Below are positions 25,775 to 34,133 of a stretch of DNA of 34,186 bases, piece after piece. The translations under genes and the position numbers were made by a program. How positions within the stretch are numbered: position 1 is the stretch's first letter; each line of letters opens with the position of its first letter. This DNA is from Burkholderiaceae bacterium (GTDB lineage Bacteria > Pseudomonadota > Gammaproteobacteria > Burkholderiales > Burkholderiaceae), in NCBI GenBank assembly GCA_947450605.1, contig CANFWB010000018.1:1-34186 (forward strand), in the 5' to 3' direction. The notes under the pieces were generated by a model. The model worked only from the letters and a program-made list of their open reading frames with translations. It was not told the origin of the DNA and made no database searches.

Positions 25775-26863
25775 GTGTCGCTTACTGTAGAGGCTGTGCA
25801 AACAGCATTAAAGGGTTTAATTGATCCCAATACCCAAATTGATTTTGTATCCGCAAAGAGCGTCAAAAATTTACGAGTCGATGGCGGAGATATTAGTCTC
25901 GATATCGTGCTTGGTTATCCCGCTAAAAGTCAGTTTGATTCCATTCGCAAATCAGTGATTGGCGTCCTGCGTGAGTTGCCCGATGTCAAGAATGTGAGCG
26001 TCAATGTCAGTAGTCAAATCGTTGCGCATGCAGTGCAACGTGGCGTCAAATTATTGCCTGGCGTAAAAAATATTATTGCGGTAGCTAGCGGCAAGGGTGG
26101 AGTCGGAAAATCCACTACTGCGGTCAATCTCGCATTGGCTTTATCTGCTGAGGGTGCACAAGTTGGCATACTGGACGCAGATATCTATGGACCGAGTCAA
26201 CCGATGATGTTGGGCATTACTGGCAGACCGGAATCGATTGAAGAGAACACAATGGAGCCAATGGAGGGCCATGGTCTTCAGGCAAGTTCAATTGGTTTCT
26301 TGATTGATGCTGATGCACCGATGGTGTGGCGCGGCCCAATGGTTACCTCTGCATTAGAGCAGTTGCTGCGCCAGACTCGTTGGCGCGATCTGGATTACTT
26401 GATTGTGGACATGCCACCGGGCACTGGTGATATTCAGTTAACGCTTGCGCAAAAGGTGCCAGTCACGGGCGCAGTCATCGTGACAACGCCGCAAGACATC
26501 GCTCTATTGGATGCCCGCAAGGGGTTGAAGATGTTTGAGAAGGTCGGTGTGCCTATTGTTGGCATTATTGAAAATATGAGCACCTATGTTTGCCCAAGCT
26601 GCGGCCATGAAGAGCATGTATTTGGTACAGGTGGTGGCCAGAAGATGTGCAAAGAATATGGTGTGGATTTCTTGGGTGACTTGCCATTGAATTTATCGAT
26701 TCGTGAGCATGCGGATGCTGGACGCCCAACGGTAGTGGCAGACCCAGATGGCGCTATTAGTACTATTTATAAAACAATTGCTCGAAGAGTGGCCATTAAA
26801 GTGGCGACGCTTTCAAAAGATATGAGTAGTAAATTCCCCAACATCGTAGTTCAAAATACCTAA
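25775..26863 (+). CDS. apbC: Mrp/NBP35-family Fe-S cluster carrier ApbC
   Basis: A 362-residue Mrp-type ATPase that holds and delivers iron-sulfur clusters. An N-terminal DUF59/MIP18 domain (~1-85) precedes the P-loop GKGGVGKST at 106-114; the conserved MPPGTGDIQLTL segment is at 213-224, and Cys273/Cys276 in CPSC probably form the bridging cluster site. The start is GTG at 25775 with AGGAG nine bases upstream. It ends 6 bases before the DUF3305 gene, so it heads, or reads into, the formate dehydrogenase operon, a setting that suits maturation of the many Fe-S clusters encoded downstream. The 128 bases upstream hold no clear terminator for the small HMA gene. Confidence 0.94.
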   Translation: MSLTVEAVQTALKGLIDPNTQIDFVSAKSVKNLRVDGGDISLDIVLGYPAKSQFDSIRKSVIGVLRELPDVKNVSVNVSSQIVAHAVQRGVKLLPGVKNIIAVASGKGGVGKSTTAVNLALALSAEGAQVGILDADIYGPSQPMMLGITGRPESIEENTMEPMEGHGLQASSIGFLIDADAPMVWRGPMVTSALEQLLRQTRWRDLDYLIVDMPPGTGDIQLTLAQKVPVTGAVIVTTPQDIALLDARKGLKMFEKVGVPIVGIIENMSTYVCPSCGHEEHVFGTGGGQKMCKEYGVDFLGDLPLNLSIREHADAGRPTVVADPDGAISTIYKTIARRVAIKVATLSKDMSSKFPNIVVQNT

Positions 26864-26869
26864 GGCCTT

Positions 26870-27409
26870 ATGCGTTTTGCTGTAGTCATGCGCAAGCAGT
26901 TTATTGACAACCCCTGGATTTCATTTCGGTGGGCGCCGCAGGAGGTCTTGCCTGATTTTGGTCAATTTAGCAGTACCTCCATCTCAGACAAGCAGATCTC
27001 TGGGCAGTTTCTTGGGCGCGACGATCAGGGTGAATCCTGGTTATTTACAGGGTATGAGTTGAGCCTCTTTCCAGATGAGGCTGAAGGGTATTACCTGAAC
27101 TTATCAGCAACCCTGCCTGCATGGTTTGTGATGTGGCGCCTAGAGGAAGATATTGAACGCTACATTGATGGGCAATCTATTGAGTTAGCCAAGTCAGAGC
27201 CTACATTTGCTGTGCCTCACCGCATTTGCGTTAGTTACAACGAAGCAGGGCGCTTATTGGATGGCGGTGAGTCGGTTGACAGTGTTCCATTGACTCCAGA
27301 GCATGCTTCTTGGTTGCAGGAGTTTGTCAACGAACACTATCGCCCTGAACCCAAAAAACGTCATCGCCCAGCATCCTTTAAAGGCGCCGATCGCTCGGTG
27401 GAGGATTGA
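26870..27409 (+). CDS. DUF3305 protein of the formate dehydrogenase locus
   Basis: A 179-residue protein of the DUF3305 family, found almost only beside formate dehydrogenase genes in betaproteobacteria and relatives. It shows the family's VVMRKQFIDNPWISFRW start (residues 5-21) and a conserved LSATLPAWFVMWRLEE segment (~77-92). It has no signal peptide, no membrane segment and no cysteine motif that would suggest a redox role. It follows apbC by 6 bases and its stop overlaps the next start in a TGATG junction. An accessory role in formate dehydrogenase assembly is inferred from context only. Confidence 0.86.
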   Translation: MRFAVVMRKQFIDNPWISFRWAPQEVLPDFGQFSSTSISDKQISGQFLGRDDQGESWLFTGYELSLFPDEAEGYYLNLSATLPAWFVMWRLEEDIERYIDGQSIELAKSEPTFAVPHRICVSYNEAGRLLDGGESVDSVPLTPEHASWLQEFVNEHYRPEPKKRHRPASFKGADRSVED

Positions 27410-27969
27410 TGGCGGGTGGATTTCTTAATCGCTGGTCTCGACGTAAGTCTGGGGAGCAGCTCGAGCCTAAAAAAAAATCAGAGGATGAGCTTAAGCATGA
27501 AGTAAGCGCTAGTCCCCAGACGGATAATCAATCTGACGAGATTAAAGATGCTTCACCGCCAATGAGCTTGGAAGATGTCGAGAAGATCGATCGCTTTGCA
27601 CCAGACTTCTCCGCGTTTATGAAGCCTGATATTGACCCAGCAGTACAGCAAGCTGCTATGAAGAAGATGTTTTCAGATCCGCACTTTAATGTGATGGATG
27701 GTCTGGATATCTATATTGATGATTATTCCAAGCCAGACCCCATTCCCTTGGAAATGCTGAAACGGATGGTGCAGTCTGACATGCTCAATATCTTCCGTAA
27801 AGACAGTAGTGAGGAGCCCGAGGCACCTACTTTAGTAAGCGCTGGTCTTCCAGGGTCAAAAGAGACTGCTTTGCCGGCGCCAGGCCAGACTGATTTAACA
27901 TCCACGCAAACACCTATTCAAGGGGTGGAGGATAAAGACTCCTTACCTGTGGATAAGAAAACCAGTTAA
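27409..27969 (+). CDS. DUF3306 protein of the formate dehydrogenase locus
   Basis: A 186-residue DUF3306 protein. The start FLNRWSRRKSGE is typical, and the conserved block is around residues 58-130, with PDIDPAVQQAAMKKMFSDP and the LDIYIDDYS stretch. The flanks are low-complexity and rich in Glu, Ser and Pro, probably disordered. I chose ATG 27409 because GGAGG lies just upstream and the codon overlaps the DUF3305 stop; a TTG at 27406 is less likely. Codons 21-24 contain nine consecutive A bases. No enzyme motif is present; function is unknown, with formate dehydrogenase maturation the contextual guess. Confidence 0.85.
   Translation: MAGGFLNRWSRRKSGEQLEPKKKSEDELKHEVSASPQTDNQSDEIKDASPPMSLEDVEKIDRFAPDFSAFMKPDIDPAVQQAAMKKMFSDPHFNVMDGLDIYIDDYSKPDPIPLEMLKRMVQSDMLNIFRKDSSEEPEAPTLVSAGLPGSKETALPAPGQTDLTSTQTPIQGVEDKDSLPVDKKTS
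27469..27477 (+). repeat. A9 homopolymer in the DUF3306 gene
   Basis: Nine consecutive A bases encode Lys-Lys-Lys near the start of the DUF3306 protein. Tracts of this length can cause polymerase or ribosome slippage, which would truncate the product. I have no evidence that this happens here. Confidence 0.5.
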
Positions 27970-27980
27970 GAAGAGTATCT

Positions 27981-30071
27981 ATGAGCCAAAAATTAGTCTG
28001 TAATTGCAACGGAACGATGCCTTTAGATGCAAAGGCATTGGGAGTCGCTGTACATAGCTCCTTATGCAGGCAGGAAGTAGGTGCTGCTATTAAGGCAATG
28101 AATGGCAATGACTCTCTGGTGATTGCCTGTACCCAAGAGGGTGCTTTATTTAGTGAGTTAGCAGAGCAATCTGAAAAGCCATTGGTGGCACCATTACGCT
28201 TTGTCAACATTCGTGAGGTAGCTGGTTGGACTCAAGAGGCTAAAACTTCTGGGCCCAAGATCGCTGCATTGCTTGCCTTAGCCGACATGCCTGAGGCTGA
28301 GCCTGTCCCGGTAGTCAATTACGAAAGTCAGGGGCGATTGTTGATTGTTGGATCAGGAAATCAAGCTTTGCCCTGGGCAGAGAAACTCAGCGACTCTCTT
28401 GATGTCTCAGTTCTTTGTACTGAGCCTGGCGCATTACCGATTGCCAGAAATTTTCCGATCTATACAGGCGAAGTAAGCAAGCTGGATGGCTATCTTGGCC
28501 ACTTTACAGTTGACTGGAATTTACAGAACCCAATTGATCCAGAGATGTGTACGCGCTGTGGCGCTTGCGTTGAGGTTTGCCCGGAAGGCGCGATTGATGA
28601 TGCGTTTCAGATTGATTTAAATAAGTGCAAATCTCATCGTGATTGCATTACTGCTTGTGCTGGTATTGGCGCTATTAATTTTGATCGAGTAGATCGTCGA
28701 CGTAGTTCTGAGTTCGACTTGATTATGGATCTGCGTAGTGATCCTCAAATGCGCATGAGTCAAACTCCCCAAGGCTACTTTGCTCCTGGTAAAGATCCGC
28801 TTGAGCAAGCTTTGGTGGCAAACCAGTTGCTAGGTTTAGTGGGTGAGTTTGAAAAGCCCAAATACTTTGCTTATAACGAGAAGGTCTGCGCCCATGGCCG
28901 CAATGGCAAAGTAGGTTGTAACGCCTGTATCGATGTCTGCTCTACAGGCGCTATTTATTCCTTATTTAAGAATGGCCAAGGCACTGTAGAGGTGAATCCC
29001 AATCTTTGCATGGGATGTGGCGCTTGTTCTACAGTCTGCCCATCCGGTGCAATGCGCTATAACTATCCGAGTGTTCCACACCAGGGTAAGGAAATTAAAA
29101 CGCTGGCCAATGTATTTGCTGCTGAGAGTGCTAAGGCCAAGCAATCCTCTACGCCGACGTTGTTATTGCATACGCTCAAGACGGGAACTCAGCTTCTGGA
29201 TTCTCTTGGACGCACGGCCCACCTCAGGCCAAAACAGTTCGAGGGATTGCCATCCTTTGTATTGCCCTATGGAATTGAGCATATCGCCTCCACAGGTTTG
29301 GATTTATGGCTTGGCGCCCTGAGCTATGGCTTTGGTGAAGTGATTTTGCTGCTGACAGGTGACGAGGATCCTGGCTATCGAGCTGCCCTAGAAACACAAT
29401 GCACCTTAGGGAATGCGATTTTGGCTGGGTACGGATTTGATGCCAGATTCTCGCTAATACAACTTGAGTCCATGGATGATCTGCAGCCAGCCTCAATTGC
29501 GATGGGCAAGCTTCGCCAGCGCGGCGCAATGTCGGCTATTTGCTCTCCCGCCAGCTTTGGTTTAAGCAATCAAAAGCGTGAAACGATTGAAGCGGCATTG
29601 GAGCACCTGCAAAAGCAAGCGAAGACCGCCTTACCAGCGGGCGGAGTTGCTTTGCCGAAGTCATCCTTTTTGGGTGGCCTCAATATGAATCAGGACGCTT
29701 GCACACTGTGCATGTCTTGTGTGGGCAGCTGTCCCGAAGGAGCTTTGCTCGACAATCTAGATGAACCTAAACTTTCCTTTATTGAAAAGCAGTGCGTCCA
29801 ATGTGGCATTTGCGTCCAAACTTGTCCAGAGCAAGCCCTGGCTTTAGCTCCTCGTTTGCAGACGGTTGAGGAGCGCAGGCAAAAAGTAGAGCTCAACGAG
29901 ACCAAGCCTTTTCATTGCATTAGTTGTGGCAAGGTATTCGGCACTGCGAAGATGGTGGACTTGATGTTGATTAAGTTGGGTGCTCACGGTGCTTTTGCTG
30001 GAGCGGCACTAGATAGACTCAAGATGTGTAGTGATTGTCGTGTTGTAGATATGGTGAAAAAAGAACTATGA
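27981..30071 (+). CDS. Large multi-cluster ferredoxin-like protein
   Basis: A 696-residue iron-sulfur protein. Classical CX2CX2CX3C clusters start at Cys190, Cys343, Cys574 and Cys605, with additional cysteine groups at 216/222/226 and 303/313/316/320, and a zinc-ribbon-like pair of CX2C at 646/649 and 683/686. The N-terminal ~180 residues contain a nucleotide-fold-like LLIVGSGNQAL segment (120-130) and few cysteines. No signal peptide is seen, so it acts in the cytoplasm. It sits between DUF3306 and the TorD chaperone gene and overlaps the latter by ATGA, in a formate dehydrogenase locus. Electron transfer during enzyme maturation or to a cytoplasmic acceptor is plausible; its true role is not established. 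Confidence 0.88.
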   Translation: MSQKLVCNCNGTMPLDAKALGVAVHSSLCRQEVGAAIKAMNGNDSLVIACTQEGALFSELAEQSEKPLVAPLRFVNIREVAGWTQEAKTSGPKIAALLALADMPEAEPVPVVNYESQGRLLIVGSGNQALPWAEKLSDSLDVSVLCTEPGALPIARNFPIYTGEVSKLDGYLGHFTVDWNLQNPIDPEMCTRCGACVEVCPEGAIDDAFQIDLNKCKSHRDCITACAGIGAINFDRVDRRRSSEFDLIMDLRSDPQMRMSQTPQGYFAPGKDPLEQALVANQLLGLVGEFEKPKYFAYNEKVCAHGRNGKVGCNACIDVCSTGAIYSLFKNGQGTVEVNPNLCMGCGACSTVCPSGAMRYNYPSVPHQGKEIKTLANVFAAESAKAKQSSTPTLLLHTLKTGTQLLDSLGRTAHLRPKQFEGLPSFVLPYGIEHIASTGLDLWLGALSYGFGEVILLLTGDEDPGYRAALETQCTLGNAILAGYGFDARFSLIQLESMDDLQPASIAMGKLRQRGAMSAICSPASFGLSNQKRETIEAALEHLQKQAKTALPAGGVALPKSSFLGGLNMNQDACTLCMSCVGSCPEGALLDNLDEPKLSFIEKQCVQCGICVQTCPEQALALAPRLQTVEERRQKVELNETKPFHCISCGKVFGTAKMVDLMLIKLGAHGAFAGAALDRLKMCSDCRVVDMVKKEL

Positions 30072-30712
30072 GTGAACAGATAAAAGAGGGCACGACTACC
30101 GAGGTGGGGGATGTAGGTTTGCCAGAGGATTTAGCGAGAGCCGATTTGTATGGCTTGATTGCCAGACTATTTCATCTACCGCCTGATCAAGAGTTGCTCG
30201 ATCAAATCGCCGCTTCCATTCCGGAGGGAGAGGAATCCCAGGCTGAGGATGCTCCTTTGGCCAAGGTTTGGCACAGCGTAGTTGAAGTAGCCAAATCTAA
30301 CTCCGCCAAGGCTTGGCATGATGAGTTTGAGCTCAATTTCATTAGTGTAGGCCGTCCTAATGTGGTTCTGAATGGCTCCTTTTATATGGCCGGTCATTTG
30401 AATGAAAAGCCCCTGGTGGATATCCGTCGCGCCTTAGAGACTTTTGGCCTGGAGTCCGCCGAAGAAGTTACTGAGACTGAGGATCATCTTTCGGCACTCT
30501 GTGAAGTCATGCGTTACCTCATCGCGGGTGATGACGTCGAGATCTCAAACCTTACAAATCAAAGGGTCTTTTTTAATGCCCATATCCGTCCTTGGTATGA
30601 CGAATTATGCGATGCAATAGAGGGCATTCCGGAGATGCATCTCTACCATCCAGTTGCCGCCTTAGCCCGTGAATTCCTAGCGATTGAGGGTCAAAGTTTT
30701 GACATGATTTGA
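30068..30712 (+). CDS. TorD/DmsD-type molecular chaperone
   Basis: A 214-residue helical chaperone of the TorD family, which binds the Tat signal and helps insert the molybdenum cofactor into exported oxidoreductases. Recognisable parts are the LARADLYGLIARLFHLPPD helix pair (18-36), the FISVGRPNVVLNGSFYMAG segment near 91-109 in place of the usual E...L.......P..S.Y block, TETEDHLSALCEVMRYL (139-155) and the C-terminal HPVAALAREFL. The start at 30068 overlaps the upstream stop (ATGA). An earlier in-frame ATG at 30035 lies inside the polyferredoxin gene and was rejected. Its client is very probably the formate dehydrogenase encoded 410 bases downstream. Confidence 0.88.
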   Translation: MSEQIKEGTTTEVGDVGLPEDLARADLYGLIARLFHLPPDQELLDQIAASIPEGEESQAEDAPLAKVWHSVVEVAKSNSAKAWHDEFELNFISVGRPNVVLNGSFYMAGHLNEKPLVDIRRALETFGLESAEEVTETEDHLSALCEVMRYLIAGDDVEISNLTNQRVFFNAHIRPWYDELCDAIEGIPEMHLYHPVAALAREFLAIEGQSFDMI

Positions 30713-30800
30713 TGTTGCAATGCATCATTAATTCCTAAGTGTTTGTCACTAGCAAATCCTTGTGACTTAAATATGTCAAAAATGCAATTTCCGATTAAAC

Positions 30801-30814
30801 TTGACTCAGATCAA
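30801..30814. promoter_or_regulatory. FNR-like dyad upstream of the formate dehydrogenase Tat protein
   Basis: TTGAC-TCAG-ATCAA matches the FNR/CRP-family consensus TTGAT-N4-ATCAA at nine of ten fixed bases. It lies only 23 bases before the ATG at 30838. A weak sigma-70 candidate upstream (TTGTGA at 30760, TGCAAT at 30783) would put the site just after the start of transcription, which suits repression better than activation. Chance is not excluded. Confidence 0.4.
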
Positions 30815-30837
30815 TTTGCACCAAATAGGAGTTTGCG

Positions 30838-31059
30838 ATGAATACTAAATCCACTACTGCAGTAGCCGAAGAAAATAAGCCTTCACGCCGTAAGTTTTTT
30901 ATTGGCGCAGGAGTTGCTGTTGGTGCCGTCGCCGTTGCTTCACAAACCACTATTGGTAAGGCGGTGATTCAAGAAATTGGCAGCACCGTTCAAGGTAAAG
31001 ATGACGGTTATCAGTTATCTGCGCACATTCGCAAGTACTACGAAACCACCATGCTTTAA
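30838..31059 (+). CDS. Small Tat-signal protein of the formate dehydrogenase region
   Basis: A 73-residue protein with an N-terminal twin-arginine motif SRRKFF (residues 17-22) followed by a glycine and alanine-rich hydrophobic stretch. The short mature part ends in the conserved YQLSAHIRKYYETTML. Such small proteins recur directly before formate dehydrogenase alpha genes (the formate dehydrogenase region Tat target family). A clear AGGAG precedes the ATG. It may be a small subunit or an assembly factor exported with the enzyme. The signal may remain uncleaved as a membrane anchor, because no clear AXA site is seen. Confidence 0.88.
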   Translation: MNTKSTTAVAEENKPSRRKFFIGAGVAVGAVAVASQTTIGKAVIQEIGSTVQGKDDGYQLSAHIRKYYETTML

Positions 31060-31121
31060 ATCACGCTGTTGATTTAGTCGTTTTCAAATAGTTAAATAAA
31101 AATATTTCTCAGGGACAACAT

Positions 31122-34106
31122 ATGAGTCTGACTCGTAAATCCAATACCCCACAAAGCAGCCGTTCCACGCCTGCATCACGCCTTGTCGGCAGCCTCTCAC
31201 GTGGACTCCAGTCCGCGGTACCAACAATGGATCGCCGTACGTTTCTGAAGCGCTCTGGAGTTGGAGTGGGGGCTGGTATTGCTGCTAGTCAATTAAGCTT
31301 GGTCCAAAAGGCTGCGGCTGAGCCAGGCAAGGCGATGCTAGATGGCAAGGGCAAGATTGAGGTCAAAAGAACCATTTGTACCCACTGTTCCGTAGGTTGC
31401 GCAACTGACGCTACCGTTGAGAATGGTGTTTGGGTTCGTCAAGACCCCGTATTTGATTCTCCAATCAATATGGGTTCTTACTGTGCTAAGGGCGCTGCAT
31501 TACGTGAGCACGGTCACGGTGATTTCCGTTTGCGTTATCCAATGAAATTGGTTGATGGCAAATATCAAAGAATTTCTTGGGATCAGGCCTTAACTGAAAT
31601 TACTGCTCAGATGAAAGATCTGCGTAGCAAGTACAGCCCAGATTCTCTATTCTTTATTGGTTCCTCTAAGCACAATAACGAGCAAGCTTATTTATTGCGT
31701 AAGTGGGTTTCTTTCTTTGGAACGAACAATACAGACCATCAAGCGCGTATCTGTCACTCTACAACGGTTGCTGGTGTTGCAAACACCTGGGGCTATGGTG
31801 CGATGACCAATAGCTACAACGACATGATGAATGCCAAGGCCGCTTTATATATCGGTTCAAATGCGGCTGAAGCGCATCCTGTATCGATGTTGAGCTTGTT
31901 GCATGCAAAAGAAAATGGTTGCAAGGTGATCGTAGTTGACCCACGCTACACCCGTACTGCAGCGAAGTCTGATCAATACGTTCGCATTCGTTCAGGCAGT
32001 GACATTCCATTCTTATTTGGCGTTTTGTATCACATCTTCAATAACGGTTGGGAAGATAAGAAGTACATCAACGACCGCGTCTACGGTATGGATGAGATCC
32101 GCAAAGAGGTGATGGAAAAGTGGACTCCAAAGAATGTCGAAGAGGCTTGCGGAGTTCCAGAAGCTCAGGTTTATAAAGTAGCTGAGACTATGGCGAAGAA
32201 TCGCCCAAGTACCTTAGTTTGGTGTATGGGTCAAACACAGCACACCATTGGTAATGCCATGGTGCGCGCATCTTGTATCGTGCAACTCGCCTTAGGAAAC
32301 GTTGGTAAGTCTGGTGGCGGTACAAATATTTTCCGCGGTCACGATAACGTTCAGGGTGCAACTGACGTTGGTCCTAATCCAGATTCATTGCCAGGCTACT
32401 ACGGTCTTGCAGCGGGCTCATGGAAGCACTTTTCGACTGTGTGGGGCGTTGATTACGAATGGATCAAAGGTCGCTACGCTCCAGACATGATGGAAAAATC
32501 AGGCACCACTGTTTCTCGTTGGGTGGATGCAGTACTGGAAAAGAATGACATGATTGATCAGCAAACCAATGTGAAAGGTTTGTTCTTCTGGGGTCATGCG
32601 CCTAACTCGCAAACTCGTGGCTTAGACATGAAGCGTGCGATGGATAAGTTGGATCTTTTGGTTGTTGTGGATCCGTATCCAAGTGCGACTGCAGCGATGG
32701 CAGCAATGCCGCCTGCTGAAGGTAACGCGGTGAATAAGAATCGCAATGTTTACCTCTTGCCAGCAACCACTCAGTTTGAAACAACTGGTTCAGCTACCGC
32801 CTCAAACCGCTCATTGCAGTGGCGTGAGAAAGTGATTGATCCCTTGTTTGAATCCGTTCCTGATCATGTAATCATGCAAGCTTTTGCTGATCGCCTTGGC
32901 TTTGGCCAAGAGCTTTCAAAGAACTACAAGATGCTCAGCTCCAAATTTGCAGGTAAGCAGTGGAGAGAGCCGCAGATTGAAGATATCTTGCGTGAAATCA
33001 ATCGCTCTTGCTGGACTATTGGCTATACCGGCCAAACTCCAGAGCGCTTGAAGGCGCACATGAGAATGGTTGGCACCTTTGATCCGAAGACCTTGAAGTC
33101 ACGTGGTGGGGTTGATCCGGTAACTGGTTACGATACTACTGGCGACTACTATGGTTTGCCTTGGCCTTGTTACGGTACTGCCGCTATCAAACATCCTGGA
33201 TCACCGAATCTCTACGACACTAGCAAGAGTGTGATGGAGGGTGGTGGTAACTTCCGCGCTAACTTTGGCGTTGAAAAAGACGGCGTGAATTTGCTGGCTG
33301 AGGATGGTTCTTACTCAAAAGGTTCTGCCATCAAGACTGGTTACCCTGAGTTTGACCACGTCCTCGTGAAGAAGCTTGGTTGGTGGAATCAATTGACTGA
33401 GGAAGAGCAAAAACTTGCTGAAGGTAAAAACTGGAAGACCGACTTATCTGGTGGTATTCAGCGCGTTGTCATGAAAAACGGTTGCCATCCATTTGGCAAT
33501 GCGAAAGCGCGAGCAGTGGTTTGGAACTTCCCTGATGCGATTCCAGTTCACCGTGAAGCTTTGTACAGTACTAACGAGCCAATGATGCGTAAGTACCCAA
33601 CTGCGGCAGATAAGAAGAATTTCTGGCGCTTGCCAACTCTCTACAAAACCGTTCAGGATAAAAACTTGAATGAGAGGCTCTACGAAAAATTCCCAATCAT
33701 TTTGACCTCTGGTCGATTAGTTGAGTATGAAGGTGGAGGAGATGAGACTCGTTCCAACCCATGGTTAGCTGAGTTGCAACAGGAAAACTTTGTGGAGATT
33801 AATCCTAAGGCTGCGGAAGCTCGCGGTATTAAGAATTGGGATTATGTTTGGGTTAAATCGCCTACAGGCGCCAGAATCAAGGTTCGTGCAATGGTGACTG
33901 AGCGCGTTGATCAAGGTACTGCATTCGTGCCATTCCACTTTGCGGGATGGTGGCAGGGTGCCGACTTGCGCAAATATTACCCGGAGGGGGCAGCCCCTGT
34001 GGTCCTCGGTGAAGCGGTTAACACGGCTACTACCTATGGCTACGACATGGTAACGATGATGCAAGAAACCAAAACCACCATGTGCCAAATCGAAAAATTT
34101 GCCTAA
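31122..34106 (+). CDS. Formate dehydrogenase alpha subunit (molybdopterin, Tat-exported)
   Basis: The 994-residue catalytic subunit oxidises formate to CO2 using a bis-molybdopterin guanine dinucleotide Mo or W site. A 36-residue stretch precedes the Tat motif DRRTFLK (37-43), an extended N-terminus I would expect in betaproteobacterial homologues; the ATG at 31122 has an AGGGA site. The 4Fe-4S ligands are Cys86, Cys89, Cys93 and Cys121 (THCSVGC...GSYCAKG). The active-site residue is Cys211, followed by His212, in ARICHSTTVAG, so this is a cysteine rather than selenocysteine enzyme. The C-terminal domain contains SGRLVEYEGGGDETRSN. It follows the small Tat gene and precedes the beta subunit; the protein is probably exported folded to the periplasm. 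Confidence 0.96.
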   Translation: MSLTRKSNTPQSSRSTPASRLVGSLSRGLQSAVPTMDRRTFLKRSGVGVGAGIAASQLSLVQKAAAEPGKAMLDGKGKIEVKRTICTHCSVGCATDATVENGVWVRQDPVFDSPINMGSYCAKGAALREHGHGDFRLRYPMKLVDGKYQRISWDQALTEITAQMKDLRSKYSPDSLFFIGSSKHNNEQAYLLRKWVSFFGTNNTDHQARICHSTTVAGVANTWGYGAMTNSYNDMMNAKAALYIGSNAAEAHPVSMLSLLHAKENGCKVIVVDPRYTRTAAKSDQYVRIRSGSDIPFLFGVLYHIFNNGWEDKKYINDRVYGMDEIRKEVMEKWTPKNVEEACGVPEAQVYKVAETMAKNRPSTLVWCMGQTQHTIGNAMVRASCIVQLALGNVGKSGGGTNIFRGHDNVQGATDVGPNPDSLPGYYGLAAGSWKHFSTVWGVDYEWIKGRYAPDMMEKSGTTVSRWVDAVLEKNDMIDQQTNVKGLFFWGHAPNSQTRGLDMKRAMDKLDLLVVVDPYPSATAAMAAMPPAEGNAVNKNRNVYLLPATTQFETTGSATASNRSLQWREKVIDPLFESVPDHVIMQAFADRLGFGQELSKNYKMLSSKFAGKQWREPQIEDILREINRSCWTIGYTGQTPERLKAHMRMVGTFDPKTLKSRGGVDPVTGYDTTGDYYGLPWPCYGTAAIKHPGSPNLYDTSKSVMEGGGNFRANFGVEKDGVNLLAEDGSYSKGSAIKTGYPEFDHVLVKKLGWWNQLTEEEQKLAEGKNWKTDLSGGIQRVVMKNGCHPFGNAKARAVVWNFPDAIPVHREALYSTNEPMMRKYPTAADKKNFWRLPTLYKTVQDKNLNERLYEKFPIILTSGRLVEYEGGGDETRSNPWLAELQQENFVEINPKAAEARGIKNWDYVWVKSPTGARIKVRAMVTERVDQGTAFVPFHFAGWWQGADLRKYYPEGAAPVVLGEAVNTATTYGYDMVTMMQETKTTMCQIEKFA

Positions 34107-34133
34107 GATAAAAGATAAAGTCAGGAGAACACC

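Noticed and set aside
30035-30067. Longer start for the TorD-like chaperone at 30035.
   Set aside because: It lies within the polyferredoxin gene; the ATGA overlap at 30068 is the usual coupled start.
31227-31229. Later FdhA start at the methionine directly before the Tat motif.
   Set aside because: No ribosome-binding site precedes it, while 31122 has AGGGA.
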